A stretch of DNA of 47,057 bases, from the NCBI GenBank assembly GCA_002294005.1, contig DBEH01000020.1:1-47057 (forward strand), written 5' to 3'. The position numbers and the translations under genes are program-made. Shown in pieces: positions 40,039 to 47,057 of this stretch (positions are counted from its first letter, which is position 1; each line of letters starts with the position of its first letter). The notes under the pieces are model-generated. The model ran no database searches. It was given only the letters and a program-made list of their open reading frames with translations, and was not told the DNA's origin. Origin of the DNA: Firmicutes bacterium UBA911 (GTDB lineage Bacteria; Bacillota; Desulfotomaculia; Desulfotomaculales; Desulforudaceae).

Positions 40039-41715
40039 GTGTGGGTCACGGTGATTTTCGGCCTGTTGGGCGGCATGGGGCTTTTGCTTTACGGCATGTT
40101 TGCGCTGCGAGAGGGTCTCCAGAAGATCGCCGGCCACAGGTTGCGCAACATCTTGAGTTCCCTGACCCAAAACCGTTTCGTCGGTCTCTCGGTCGGGGCG
40201 GCCGTGACCATCCTCTTTCAGAGCAGCACCGCCACCACCGTTCTCCTGGTAGGTCTGGCCAGCGCCGGGGTGATATCGCTCAAACAGGCCCTCCCGGTAA
40301 TCCTGGGCGCCGACATCGGTACGACGGTGACCGCCCAGTTGATCGCCCTGAAGGTGACCGATATCTCCCTCCCGATAGTAGGCCTTGGGGCCACCATTAT
40401 CTTCTTCACCAAGCGCGACCGTTACCGGAGAATCGGTCAGGTGCTCCTGGGCTTCGGCCTTCTTTTTCTCGGCTTGAAGATCATGGGCGACGCGATGTAC
40501 CCCCTGCGCGACGAGCCGGTCTTCGTCAGCCTGCTGGCCACCATGAGCGCGTACCCCCTCCTGGCCGTGCTCGCCGCTGCACTCTTCACTTTCCTGATCC
40601 ACAGCAGCGCCGCCGCAGTCGGGATTATCATGCTGATGGCCATGCAGGATTTAGTCACCTTAAACGCCGCCATCTATCTCCTGTTCGGGGCCAACGTCGG
40701 CACCTCTTTCACTGCGGTGCTTTCCAGCCTCGGATCGTCAAGGGAGGCCCAGCGGGTGGCCATCGCCCACCTCCTGTTCAAAGTGGTGGGTGTACTCCTG
40801 TTTCTGCCGTTCGTGAACCAGTTCGCCCACCTGATGGTGCTCATCACGGGTTCCATCGCCGGTCAGGTGGCCAACGTGCACACCTTCTTCAACCTGACGA
40901 TCGCGTTCCTGTTCCTGCCCTTCACCGAGCAGTTCGCCGCCTTTTTGAACCGGATCCGCCCGGACGAGGAGACCTGCCCCCTGGACATGCGGCCCAAGTA
41001 CCTGGACAAGGAACTCATCACCTCCAGCCCGTCCTTGGCCCTGGGGCTGGCCACCCGGGAGATCGTCCGGGTGTTCGACCTAGTGCACAACATGACCGTG
41101 AACGCCAACCAGGTGTTTGAGAAGAACGACCGGGGCCTCCTGGAAACCATCCTTTACACCGAGGAGAAGGTCGACAACCTGTCCCGGGCGACCAAGAGCT
41201 ACCTGGCCAACGCGCTGCGCCAGCCCCTTTCCCGGCAGGAGTTCAGCCGGGCTATGGGTTTGATGCACATCATCACCGACCTTAAACACACCGGCGACAT
41301 CATCGAGAAGAGCATCGCCCACCTGGCCGAGTGTAAGATACAAGGAGGCTGTGACTTTTCGGAGTCGGGTTGGGAAGAACTGACGATCATGCACCAGCGG
41401 GTATGCAACCTGATGGAGCAAACCGCGACCGCGCTGGTCACCGGCAATGCCCACCTGGCCCGGCTGGCGGTGCAGTTGCAGCCGAAGATCGTGTCCATGG
41501 AGCGGAGCCTGCGGCAGTTCCACATCCACCGTCTCCGCATCGGGGTGCAGAAATCCGAGGCCACCAGTTCCATACATCTGGACCTGATCAACGCCTACCT
41601 GCGCATCAGCGAGCACATACGGAATATCGCGCTGGCCATCGCGGAGGAAGTGCTGGGGGAAACGGCGGAGGAGGAGGGCTTGACGGCCGCCTCCGAGCAG
41701 GCCACCGATTCCTAG
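40039..41715 (+). CDS. Na/Pi cotransporter family protein with PhoU-like tail
   Basis: This 558-residue protein has two inverted transporter repeats with the QSST signatures: SVGAAVTILFQSSTATTVLL and LFTFLIHSSAAAVGIIML, with GADIGTTVTAQLIALKV and GANVGTSFTAVLSSLGS behind them. Residues after about 340 form a cytoplasmic PhoU-like helical domain (LGLATREIVRVFDLVHNM). Members import phosphate with sodium. GTG at 40039 was chosen because GGGAGGG lies nine bases before it; a longer open frame upstream starts before the promoter. Its stop overlaps the stop of the convergent terpene synthase gene at CTAG. Confidence 0.93.
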   Translation: MWVTVIFGLLGGMGLLLYGMFALREGLQKIAGHRLRNILSSLTQNRFVGLSVGAAVTILFQSSTATTVLLVGLASAGVISLKQALPVILGADIGTTVTAQLIALKVTDISLPIVGLGATIIFFTKRDRYRRIGQVLLGFGLLFLGLKIMGDAMYPLRDEPVFVSLLATMSAYPLLAVLAAALFTFLIHSSAAAVGIIMLMAMQDLVTLNAAIYLLFGANVGTSFTAVLSSLGSSREAQRVAIAHLLFKVVGVLLFLPFVNQFAHLMVLITGSIAGQVANVHTFFNLTIAFLFLPFTEQFAAFLNRIRPDEETCPLDMRPKYLDKELITSSPSLALGLATREIVRVFDLVHNMTVNANQVFEKNDRGLLETILYTEEKVDNLSRATKSYLANALRQPLSRQEFSRAMGLMHIITDLKHTGDIIEKSIAHLAECKIQGGCDFSESGWEELTIMHQRVCNLMEQTATALVTGNAHLARLAVQLQPKIVSMERSLRQFHIHRLRIGVQKSEATSSIHLDLINAYLRISEHIRNIALAIAEEVLGETAEEEGLTAASEQATDS

Positions 41716-42779
41716 ATCAGGCCGATCCGGCGCATGCCCCGGCACACGCGGTGCATCAGCCGGGCGTCCGTCCCGGCGTACGAGAACAGCATCTCCGAAA
41801 CGGGCTCCAGCCCCTGGCGCCGCACCTTCGGGTCCGACAGGTACAGCGCCAAAAGGCCTTTCACCACCGTGCGGTGGAAAACGGGCCGCTCCAGTTTTGA
41901 CACCCGCTCCATGCTCTCGGCCAGAAAGTGTTGCAGGCGCCGGCCGCACCGCTCGGGATCGCGGTAGTAAGAGCAAAAGTTCAGGTCCCCGCCCAGCCGG
42001 TCCTCCTCCTGGTCGATAAAGTAGTCCAGCAGGATATGCAGGCCGCAGACGTATGGAAAGTAGGCCTGCACCAGCGCGTCCACCTCCCGCCGCTCCAGTT
42101 CCGGCCGCATCGCGGCCGCCAGCAGGCCGAAAATGCCCAGCGTGGAGCCGGTGGCGGCCGCGAATTCCCACCAGTCGAGGCCCGGATGGCGGCCGCGGTG
42201 CCGGTTGAACCAGGAAGTCAGCAGGGGCTCCCGCGCCCAGAGTTCGGTGTGCTTGTATACCTGCAGGTCACAGTACAATCCGGCTAGCCGCAGCACGTCT
42301 TCCCGGACCAACCGGTAGGCGGGCAGGTTGGCCGTCACCCCGCGGCAGACCTCCACCAGGGAACGCAGGTAGCCGCCATCACCGGCGAAGGGATAGCGTT
42401 CGTAGAAGTCGGGGACGCTGCGCTGGTCGTCGATGGCACATAGAAAGGCTTCGTGGAGCATACGGAAGGCGTGCCGGTCCTGACAGCCGGCCCGGTCGCA
42501 GAGGTTGTCCAGATAGTCGCTGATGGATTGCAGGGCGACAATCAGCCGGACCAGGTCCCGCCGGTATCCGCCGGCCGCAAGGGCAAACACGCTGCCCCCC
42601 TGCGCGTGAAAACGCTTCAGGCGGATGCTGGAGGCAGCCTGCCGGGCCAGTTCCGTTTGCGGGCACCCCCTGATCCTGGCCTGCCACTGCGCCAGTTCAC
42701 GGTCCACGTCGGGAAGCACCATCGTCACGAAACGGCTGATGATGGCCATTTGTGCCGGGAATCTCCTGACTGGCGACAC
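41712..42779 (-). CDS. DUF2600 family, tetraprenyl-beta-curcumene synthase-like protein (YtpB-like)
   Basis: The 355-residue helical protein belongs to the DUF2600/YtpB class of large terpene synthases, which in Bacillus cyclise C35 prenyl diphosphates to sesquarterpenes. The aspartate-rich region is SISDYLDNLCDRAGCQD, and YPFAGDGGYLRSLVEVCR, TELWAREPLLTSWFNRH and LHILLDYFIDQEEDRLGGDL match the family. There is no signal peptide. GTG at 42779 lies seven bases after GGGGAGG. In Bacillus the products reach the spore or membrane; a role here is inferred only. No prenyltransferase gene is adjacent. Confidence 0.9.
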   Translation of the reverse strand: MSPVRRFPAQMAIISRFVTMVLPDVDRELAQWQARIRGCPQTELARQAASSIRLKRFHAQGGSVFALAAGGYRRDLVRLIVALQSISDYLDNLCDRAGCQDRHAFRMLHEAFLCAIDDQRSVPDFYERYPFAGDGGYLRSLVEVCRGVTANLPAYRLVREDVLRLAGLYCDLQVYKHTELWAREPLLTSWFNRHRGRHPGLDWWEFAAATGSTLGIFGLLAAAMRPELERREVDALVQAYFPYVCGLHILLDYFIDQEEDRLGGDLNFCSYYRDPERCGRRLQHFLAESMERVSKLERPVFHRTVVKGLLALYLSDPKVRRQGLEPVSEMLFSYAGTDARLMHRVCRGMRRIGLI

Positions 42780-42918
42780 ACCCACTCCTCCCCGGCCGAA
42801 GCTTCACCACCCTAGTTTTCCGAGCCCAATCCGGAAATATGCCCGTCAAAACCTACAATTCAATGCGTGCCTAACGGACACCTGCCTGGGCTTGTTAAAC
42901 ACCCCGAACCCGAAGAGT

Positions 42919-43317
42919 TCACTCTTCGCGGGAGCCAGCGAAAACACCCGGATTCTGCCCCGCCACCGCCAGGAAATACTTGACCCGCCGCAGGTTTTCC
43001 GCGCTGATGAAGTGCTCGATCCCTTCCACCACCTTTTCACTGGCGTCCTGCAAACCAATCACCTCCAAGAGCCTGGTCAACAGGAGGTGCCTTTCCGGGA
43101 GAAAACGCCCCAACTCAAGCCCCTCGTCCGTAAGCACCACACCCCGGTATTTCTCGTACACCACCAGGTTTTTGCGGGCCAGCTTGCCCAACATCCGGGA
43201 CACCGAAGGCGGCTTCACCCCGAGGTAGCCGGCGATGTCCGTCACGCAGGCGTACCCGCGGCGGGTCTGCAGCCGGTAGATGGTTTCCACGTAGTCCTCC
43301 ATCGTATAGGTCAGCAA
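42919..43317 (-). CDS. DtxR/MntR family metal-dependent regulator
   Basis: The 132-residue protein has the MntR-like N-terminus TYTMEDYVETIYRLQTRRGY, a winged helix (VTDIAGYLGVKPPSVSRMLG) and the dimer/metal region ELGRFLPERHLLLTRLLEVI with VVEGIEHFISAE. The metal ligands expected are the Glu and His residues of ERHLL and GIEHF. No SH3-like domain is present, as in MntR. The start is TTG at 43317 (GGGGGGTGG before it) or ATG at 43302. It follows feoB by 91 nt in the same direction and probably represses feoAB when iron or manganese is plentiful. Confidence 0.88.
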   Translation of the reverse strand: MLTYTMEDYVETIYRLQTRRGYACVTDIAGYLGVKPPSVSRMLGKLARKNLVVYEKYRGVVLTDEGLELGRFLPERHLLLTRLLEVIGLQDASEKVVEGIEHFISAENLRRVKYFLAVAGQNPGVFAGSREE

Positions 43318-43408
43318 AGCCGTCCACCCCCCAAAAATAGAAGCCGGAAGCCAAAACAAACCAACCGAAAAACCGCAGGGCCGGCAGCAGTCCGGCCCGG
43401 AACAGCGC

Positions 43409-45487
43409 CTAGCCGAGGCCCAGGAAAATCCCCACGCGGTGGGCGGCAAAGGTGAGCAGTATCCCCCAGGACAACGGCAGCAGTATCGCCCAGGCGGTCC
43501 ACCGGACGCTTTTGGTCTCCCGGTAAATCGTCACCCCCGTATAGACGCAGGGTAGGCAGAGCATGTAGAACAGCAGGAAATTGAAAGCGGTCAGGGTGGT
43601 CCAGTTGGCGGCCAACACCCCTTCCAGCAGGGCCGACCCCGACAGATTGGCGGCCAACCCGTTCGTGATGGCCAGCGTTCCGATCACAATTTCCTTGGCC
43701 GGGACCGCGAACAGGATGGCGGTCAAGATGCCTCCGTCCAGGCCCAGGAAGCGGCCGGCCGGTTCCAATACGGCGCCCGAGCGCCCGGCCAGGGTGTGCT
43801 CAAAACCTGCTCCGGCCGGGTAATTGCCCGCGAACCAGATCAGGACCGTAACCGGCGCGGCTATGGAAGCGGCCCGCACCAGCACGTGCAGCACCCGTTC
43901 ACGAACGGTGCGCATTATGACCCGGCCGAACTGCGGCTTCCGGTACGGCGGAAGCTCCATCGCGAAGGTCGGAGAAGATCCTTTTAATACCGTGCGGCTC
44001 AGCAAAAACGTACTCGCCATTACCGTGCCCATGCTGATCACGAAGAGGGCGCCCACCACCAGGATGCCGGAGGCCCCGAAAAACAGCAAAGCCAGGGGTA
44101 GCATGACTCCAATGCGCCCGTTGCACGGGATCAGGCTGTTGGTGATTACGGCCATCAAGCGGTGATTCCCCTCCAGGATGCGGGTGGACATCACCCCCGG
44201 GATGTTGCAGCCGTAGCCCATCATGCAGGTCAGGCAGTGTTTGCCTTGTGAACCCACGGCCTGCATCGGCCGGTCCATGTTGAACGCAATGCGGGGAATG
44301 AACCCGCTGTCCTCGAGCAGGGCGAACAAAACGAAAAAAATGGCCATCGTGGGCAGCATCACCGCAACAACCGCGCCAACGCCGACAATCACCCCGTCCA
44401 CGAGCGGCCCGGCGATCCAATAAGGAGCGTTTACCGTGATCATAAACGCAGCCGCCGCACCAGCCAACCACACGAAGAGCGCTTCCAGCGCCGCACTCAG
44501 CGGTTCGGCCCCAAACATGGTGGTACTGAGGATCACGCCCAGAGCCGCCAGCATCACCGGGAAGGAGAACCACCGGTGGGTCACGATCTCGTCGACCCGC
44601 TGCGTCAAATCCGGCCGTTGGCGTCCGTCTCTCCGGATGACCTCCCGGGCGGCCCGGTGGACAAACTCATACCGTTCCCGAGCCAGGTCGGTGCCCAGGT
44701 CCCCCTGATACGCGGCCCTGATCAAGTCCGTTTCGCGCCGCAATTCTTCCCGCCGCACCGGATCCAGCCCGTCAAGCGCATCGGCGTTCCCCTTCAGCAA
44801 TCGTCCGGCCAGCCAGCGCCGCGGAGGACCGTCCCCCGCCTCACCGGGCAGGCCGCAGGCGGCGAGCGCCCTCTCGGTCCGCTGGAACGCTTCTTCAACC
44901 GCCGGTCCGTAGAAATCCCTTCTGGGCGGCGGGTGGCCGCCACGGGCCAGATCGACCACCCGGAGCAGCAGTTCCTCCAAGCCCCTGCGCCGGGCCGCGG
45001 CGATGGCCACGACCGGCACTCCCAGAAGCCGCGAAAGTCCGGCGGTGTCGATTGCCAGCCCGCCTTGTTCGGCGGCGTCGATCATGTTGACGGCTACCAG
45101 CACCCGGTCGTGAATCTCCAGGCACTGCAGCACGAGGTACAGCGTCCGTTCCAGGTTGGTGGCGTCCACCACGGCGATCACCGCGTCGGCTTCACCGCTC
45201 AACAGGCACTCCCGGGCGATGACTTCATCCGGCGAGGTCGACAGGAGGCTGTAGGTGCCCGGCAAATCGACCAGCCGGAGACACTCGTTCCGGTGTCTCC
45301 GGTAGCCCTCGGCCCGGGCCACCGTTTTGCCGGGCCAATTGCCCACGTACTGCCGCAAGCCGGTTAGTTCGTTGAACAGCGTGCTTTTGCCGACATTGGG
45401 GTTTCCGGCCAGGGCAATGGTCAGCGAACAGTGCCGCCGTCCGGCGTCGGGCGCTCCCTCCCGGGCTTGAGAACCGCGCACAGTCAT
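43409..45487 (-). CDS. feoB: Ferrous iron transport protein B
   Basis: The 692-residue inner membrane protein imports Fe(II). The cytoplasmic G domain has GNPNVGKSTLFNELTG (G1), VDLPGTYSLLS (G3) and VNMID (G4); the membrane part has two gate domains with the conserved cysteines in MMGYGCNIPGVMSTRI and LIPCNGRIGVMLPLAL. Its ATG (45487-45485) overlaps the feoA TGA (ATGA), which fixes the start. A regulator of the DtxR family follows. Confidence 0.97.
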   Translation of the reverse strand: MTVRGSQAREGAPDAGRRHCSLTIALAGNPNVGKSTLFNELTGLRQYVGNWPGKTVARAEGYRRHRNECLRLVDLPGTYSLLSTSPDEVIARECLLSGEADAVIAVVDATNLERTLYLVLQCLEIHDRVLVAVNMIDAAEQGGLAIDTAGLSRLLGVPVVAIAAARRRGLEELLLRVVDLARGGHPPPRRDFYGPAVEEAFQRTERALAACGLPGEAGDGPPRRWLAGRLLKGNADALDGLDPVRREELRRETDLIRAAYQGDLGTDLARERYEFVHRAAREVIRRDGRQRPDLTQRVDEIVTHRWFSFPVMLAALGVILSTTMFGAEPLSAALEALFVWLAGAAAAFMITVNAPYWIAGPLVDGVIVGVGAVVAVMLPTMAIFFVLFALLEDSGFIPRIAFNMDRPMQAVGSQGKHCLTCMMGYGCNIPGVMSTRILEGNHRLMAVITNSLIPCNGRIGVMLPLALLFFGASGILVVGALFVISMGTVMASTFLLSRTVLKGSSPTFAMELPPYRKPQFGRVIMRTVRERVLHVLVRAASIAAPVTVLIWFAGNYPAGAGFEHTLAGRSGAVLEPAGRFLGLDGGILTAILFAVPAKEIVIGTLAITNGLAANLSGSALLEGVLAANWTTLTAFNFLLFYMLCLPCVYTGVTIYRETKSVRWTAWAILLPLSWGILLTFAAHRVGIFLGLG

Positions 45488-45726
45488 TTCACCTCTTCCA
45501 CCAGGATCTGGTCGGCTTCCGAACTCCTCAGGGCGATGCAAAAACCCCGTACCCTGTACGCCACCGGACCGGACATGGGTGCCCGCCGCAGGACTTCGAC
45601 CGGGGTGTCCGGAACCAGTCCCAGATCCAGCAGCCGCTGACACCAGGGCCCACCCAAAACCTGTTTGATTATCCCTTTGCGCCTGACACCCAGCCGGCTG
45701 AGCGTGATCTGCCGCGCGTCACTCAC
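45484..45726 (-). CDS. feoA: Ferrous iron transport protein A
   Basis: The 80-residue SH3-like cytoplasmic partner of FeoB starts ITLSRLGVRRKGIIKQVLGG after a short N-terminus, with RLLDLGLVPDTPVEVLRRAP in the middle and GFCIALRSSEADQILVE at the end, all typical for FeoA. GTG at 45726 was chosen because GGAGGCGG lies upstream and it gives normal length. The 3' end overlaps feoB. Confidence 0.93.
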   Translation of the reverse strand: MSDARQITLSRLGVRRKGIIKQVLGGPWCQRLLDLGLVPDTPVEVLRRAPMSGPVAYRVRGFCIALRSSEADQILVEEVK

Positions 45727-45765
45727 TTTTTGACTGCCGCCTCCTCCGGTTTGCCGCTTAGCCCA

Positions 45766-45782
45766 GGGTAAACATCTTACCC
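45766..45782. promoter_or_regulatory. Candidate operator of the feo operon
   Basis: GGGTAA-ACATC-TTACCC is a 17-base interrupted palindrome 40 bases before the feoA start. Its size and place fit binding by a dimeric DtxR/MntR-type repressor such as the one encoded at the end of this operon. Confidence 0.5.
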
Positions 45783-45815
45783 CGAACCAAACGCATCCTA
45801 ATAGCCATGTTATGT

Positions 45816-45829
45816 TTTTGGGCCCAAAA
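45816..45829. promoter_or_regulatory. 14-bp palindrome upstream of feoA
   Basis: TTTTGGGCCCAAAA is a perfect palindrome about 90 bases before feoA, near where a promoter would lie. It may be a second operator. Confidence 0.35.
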
Positions 45830-45897
45830 GGTGGCTTGTCAGCGCCGGGACGGCGCAAATGTTGCTGAGTGCGCGGATGATGGGGGTCTGAGGCGGA

Positions 45898-45936
45898 CTG
45901 GGGGAGAGTGCGCGTTTTCCGCTCCCTCTCCCCCAG
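45898..45936 (-). terminator. Hairpin after spoIID
   Basis: CTGGGGGAGAG pairs with CTCTCCCCCAG over 11 bases, starting just after the spoIID stop. There is no T tract on the minus strand, so termination would be inefficient or factor-dependent. Confidence 0.45.
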
Positions 45937-45939
45937 CGC

Positions 45940-46905
45940 CTAGTCCCAAAGTTTCTCGATCCTGATGCCGTTGAAGTAGTACTGGACGATGTCTCTGGCC
46001 GGTGTGCCCCGGTTGGCCATCTCAAACGCCCCCCACTGGCTCATGCCGACCCCGTGCCCGTAGCCGGAACCCCGGAAGGTGACCTGGTCGCCCGCCATCT
46101 GAATCGACTCGAGACGCATGGACTTGAGTTCGGTGCTCCCGATGGCGATCCGGAAATCGGCTCCCGGCACCTTCGCGCGGCCGACCCGGAGGCGGGTTGC
46201 CCGGTTTGAGGGCCCCCGGCTGACCACCTCAACCCGGTCTACCGTCCCCGGTTCCTGCCCGAGGGTGCGGACCGCCTGAGCCACCTGCGCTTTGGAGAAC
46301 GTTGCCGTCCAGTTGGCGTCGCCGGGCGGCGCCTGGTCGGAATCAGGCGAGTCTGTGGACTGGATATAGGGCGGCTCGCGCCCCTTCCAGTTCAAACCCT
46401 CCCGGGCCGTGGCCGTCTCCCCGCCCGCGTGGGCGTGAAACCAGGCGTTGATGAGCCGGTTGCGGTGCACGGCCACCTCGCCCCGGGTTTCCGCCACCGC
46501 CCGGCGGATCCGGTCGTTGACTTCGGCGGCGTTCCAGGCCTGGGCTTCCTCGATGTCGGTGGAGATGTGCGCGCCCTCATACCTTGAGTCCTTTTCGGCG
46601 ATGAACTTCAGCGCGAAGGTCCGGGCCAGGATGGCCTGCGCGGCCAGGGCTTCTTCCGGCCAGTCGTTGCGCATCTCTCCGGCCAGCACTCCGGCGACGT
46701 AGTCCTCAAAGTCCATGTCCCGGAGTTGCTTGGCTTCGACATCGTAAACCCGGAGCACCGGCACCTGGCGCTCCCCCCGGGCGATCTCGGGCGGGATTCG
46801 CGGCGTCCGCATCTGGGTCCAGGCGAAAATCGCGCCTCCGACCACCAGCACCAGGATCACCGCCCCGATCGGCCAAAGCTTCTTGTACTTGTCCACCATC
46901 GGCAT
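45940..46905 (-). CDS. spoIID: Stage II sporulation protein D
   Basis: The 321-residue SpoIID/LytB-domain protein is a membrane-anchored lytic transglycosylase needed for engulfment. It has a single N-terminal membrane segment (LWPIGAVILVLVVGGAIFAW), the domain start VLRVYDVEAKQLRDMDFEDY with YVAGVLAGEMRNDWPEEALA, the HAHAGGETATA segment, and the C-terminal GSGYGHGVGMSQWGAFEMA and YYFNGIRIEKLWD. All are typical. GGGGGGTGG stands before ATG at 46905. A terminator upstream separates it from the gene outside the window. Confidence 0.96.
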   Translation of the reverse strand: MPMVDKYKKLWPIGAVILVLVVGGAIFAWTQMRTPRIPPEIARGERQVPVLRVYDVEAKQLRDMDFEDYVAGVLAGEMRNDWPEEALAAQAILARTFALKFIAEKDSRYEGAHISTDIEEAQAWNAAEVNDRIRRAVAETRGEVAVHRNRLINAWFHAHAGGETATAREGLNWKGREPPYIQSTDSPDSDQAPPGDANWTATFSKAQVAQAVRTLGQEPGTVDRVEVVSRGPSNRATRLRVGRAKVPGADFRIAIGSTELKSMRLESIQMAGDQVTFRGSGYGHGVGMSQWGAFEMANRGTPARDIVQYYFNGIRIEKLWD

Positions 46906-46979
46906 CTTTCCACCCCCCTTTAACCCTTATTGTTTGGAAAAAGAGAGGGTCGTAATTAGGCAAATAATGGCGGGTGGAC

Positions 46980-47015
46980 GAAAAAGCAAAGAACCGGCTA
47001 CCCCGGTTCTTTGCT
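46980..47015 (-). terminator. Strong intrinsic terminator of a gene beyond the right edge
   Basis: In minus orientation AGCAAAGAACCGG and CCGGTTCTTTGCT pair over 13 bases around a five-base loop and are followed by TTTTTC. The gene it ends lies to the right of the window. Confidence 0.85.
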
Positions 47016-47057
47016 AAAATTCCCCTAGGCTTTTGAGAAAGCGCCCCGGCCCCGTTC

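Noticed and set aside
1..47057. CRISPR arrays, rRNA genes, complete insertion sequences or prophage
   Set aside because: None was seen; the only repeats are intragenic coiled-coil repeats and isolated palindromes.

Overview
The window looks like a chromosomal stretch of an anaerobic, endospore-forming, GC-rich Firmicute of the Desulfotomaculum/Pelotomaculum/Desulforudis type (Peptococcaceae-like). The evidence is a dense set of sporulation genes (spmA, ytfJ, spoVAC/AD/AE, dacF-spoIIAA-spoIIAB-sigF, a spoVB-like flippase, spoIID), strong purine-rich ribosome binding sites with frequent GTG and TTG starts, and an energy-metabolism operon built on heterodisulfide-reductase-like subunits. The genus is an inference. 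No phage, CRISPR array or complete transposon was found.

Layout. 1-1890: end of a minus-strand run with spmA (cut by the edge), ytfJ and a DUF2953 gene. 2057-2790: an AT-rich pocket with a small membrane protein and a translationally coupled 38-residue ORF. 2886-10071: trpS, a site-2 protease homologue, a DHH-CBS-nucleotidyltransferase fusion whose catalytic acids look lost, lysA and trpB2. 10221-15229: the dacF-spoIIA-spoVA sporulation block with a dodecin gene inside it. 15346-17133: a tRNA-Trp unit with its own promoter and terminator, a repeat-built coiled-coil protein, a cluster of very small unknown genes and a zinc-ribbon membrane protein. 17207-21001: an EF-G-like GTPase and, divergently, a SpoVB-type flippase.

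21002-24936 is a queuosine-precursor operon (queD-queC-DUF366-queE-folE, then a DUF4264 gene and surE) with tight or overlapping junctions and a foldable leader before queD. 25126-28889 carries ddl, deoC (apparently with a non-AUG start), a TPR protein and an endonuclease III-family glycosylase. 28942-29920 holds an inverted-repeat terminator-like element, a degraded serine-recombinase domain, a perfect 34-bp palindrome and a tRNA-Leu unit.

30025-38390 is the most coherent system: one minus-strand run encoding a TAXI-type solute receptor, a fused TRAP permease, both subunits of a class I fumarase, HdrC-like and HdrB-like proteins, and TfrB/TfrA-like fumarate reductase subunits. It reads as uptake of a C4-dicarboxylate, interconversion of malate and fumarate, and electron exchange between fumarate/succinate and an Hdr-type carrier without a classical cytochrome b anchor. 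38834-47015: a ChbG/HpnK deacetylase, a Na/phosphate cotransporter with a PhoU-like tail, a DUF2600 terpene synthase tail-to-tail with it, a feoA-feoB-DtxR-type regulator operon with a candidate operator, spoIID, and a terminator of a gene lying beyond the right edge.

All protein names rest on reading translated sequence and remembered family motifs; no database search was run.
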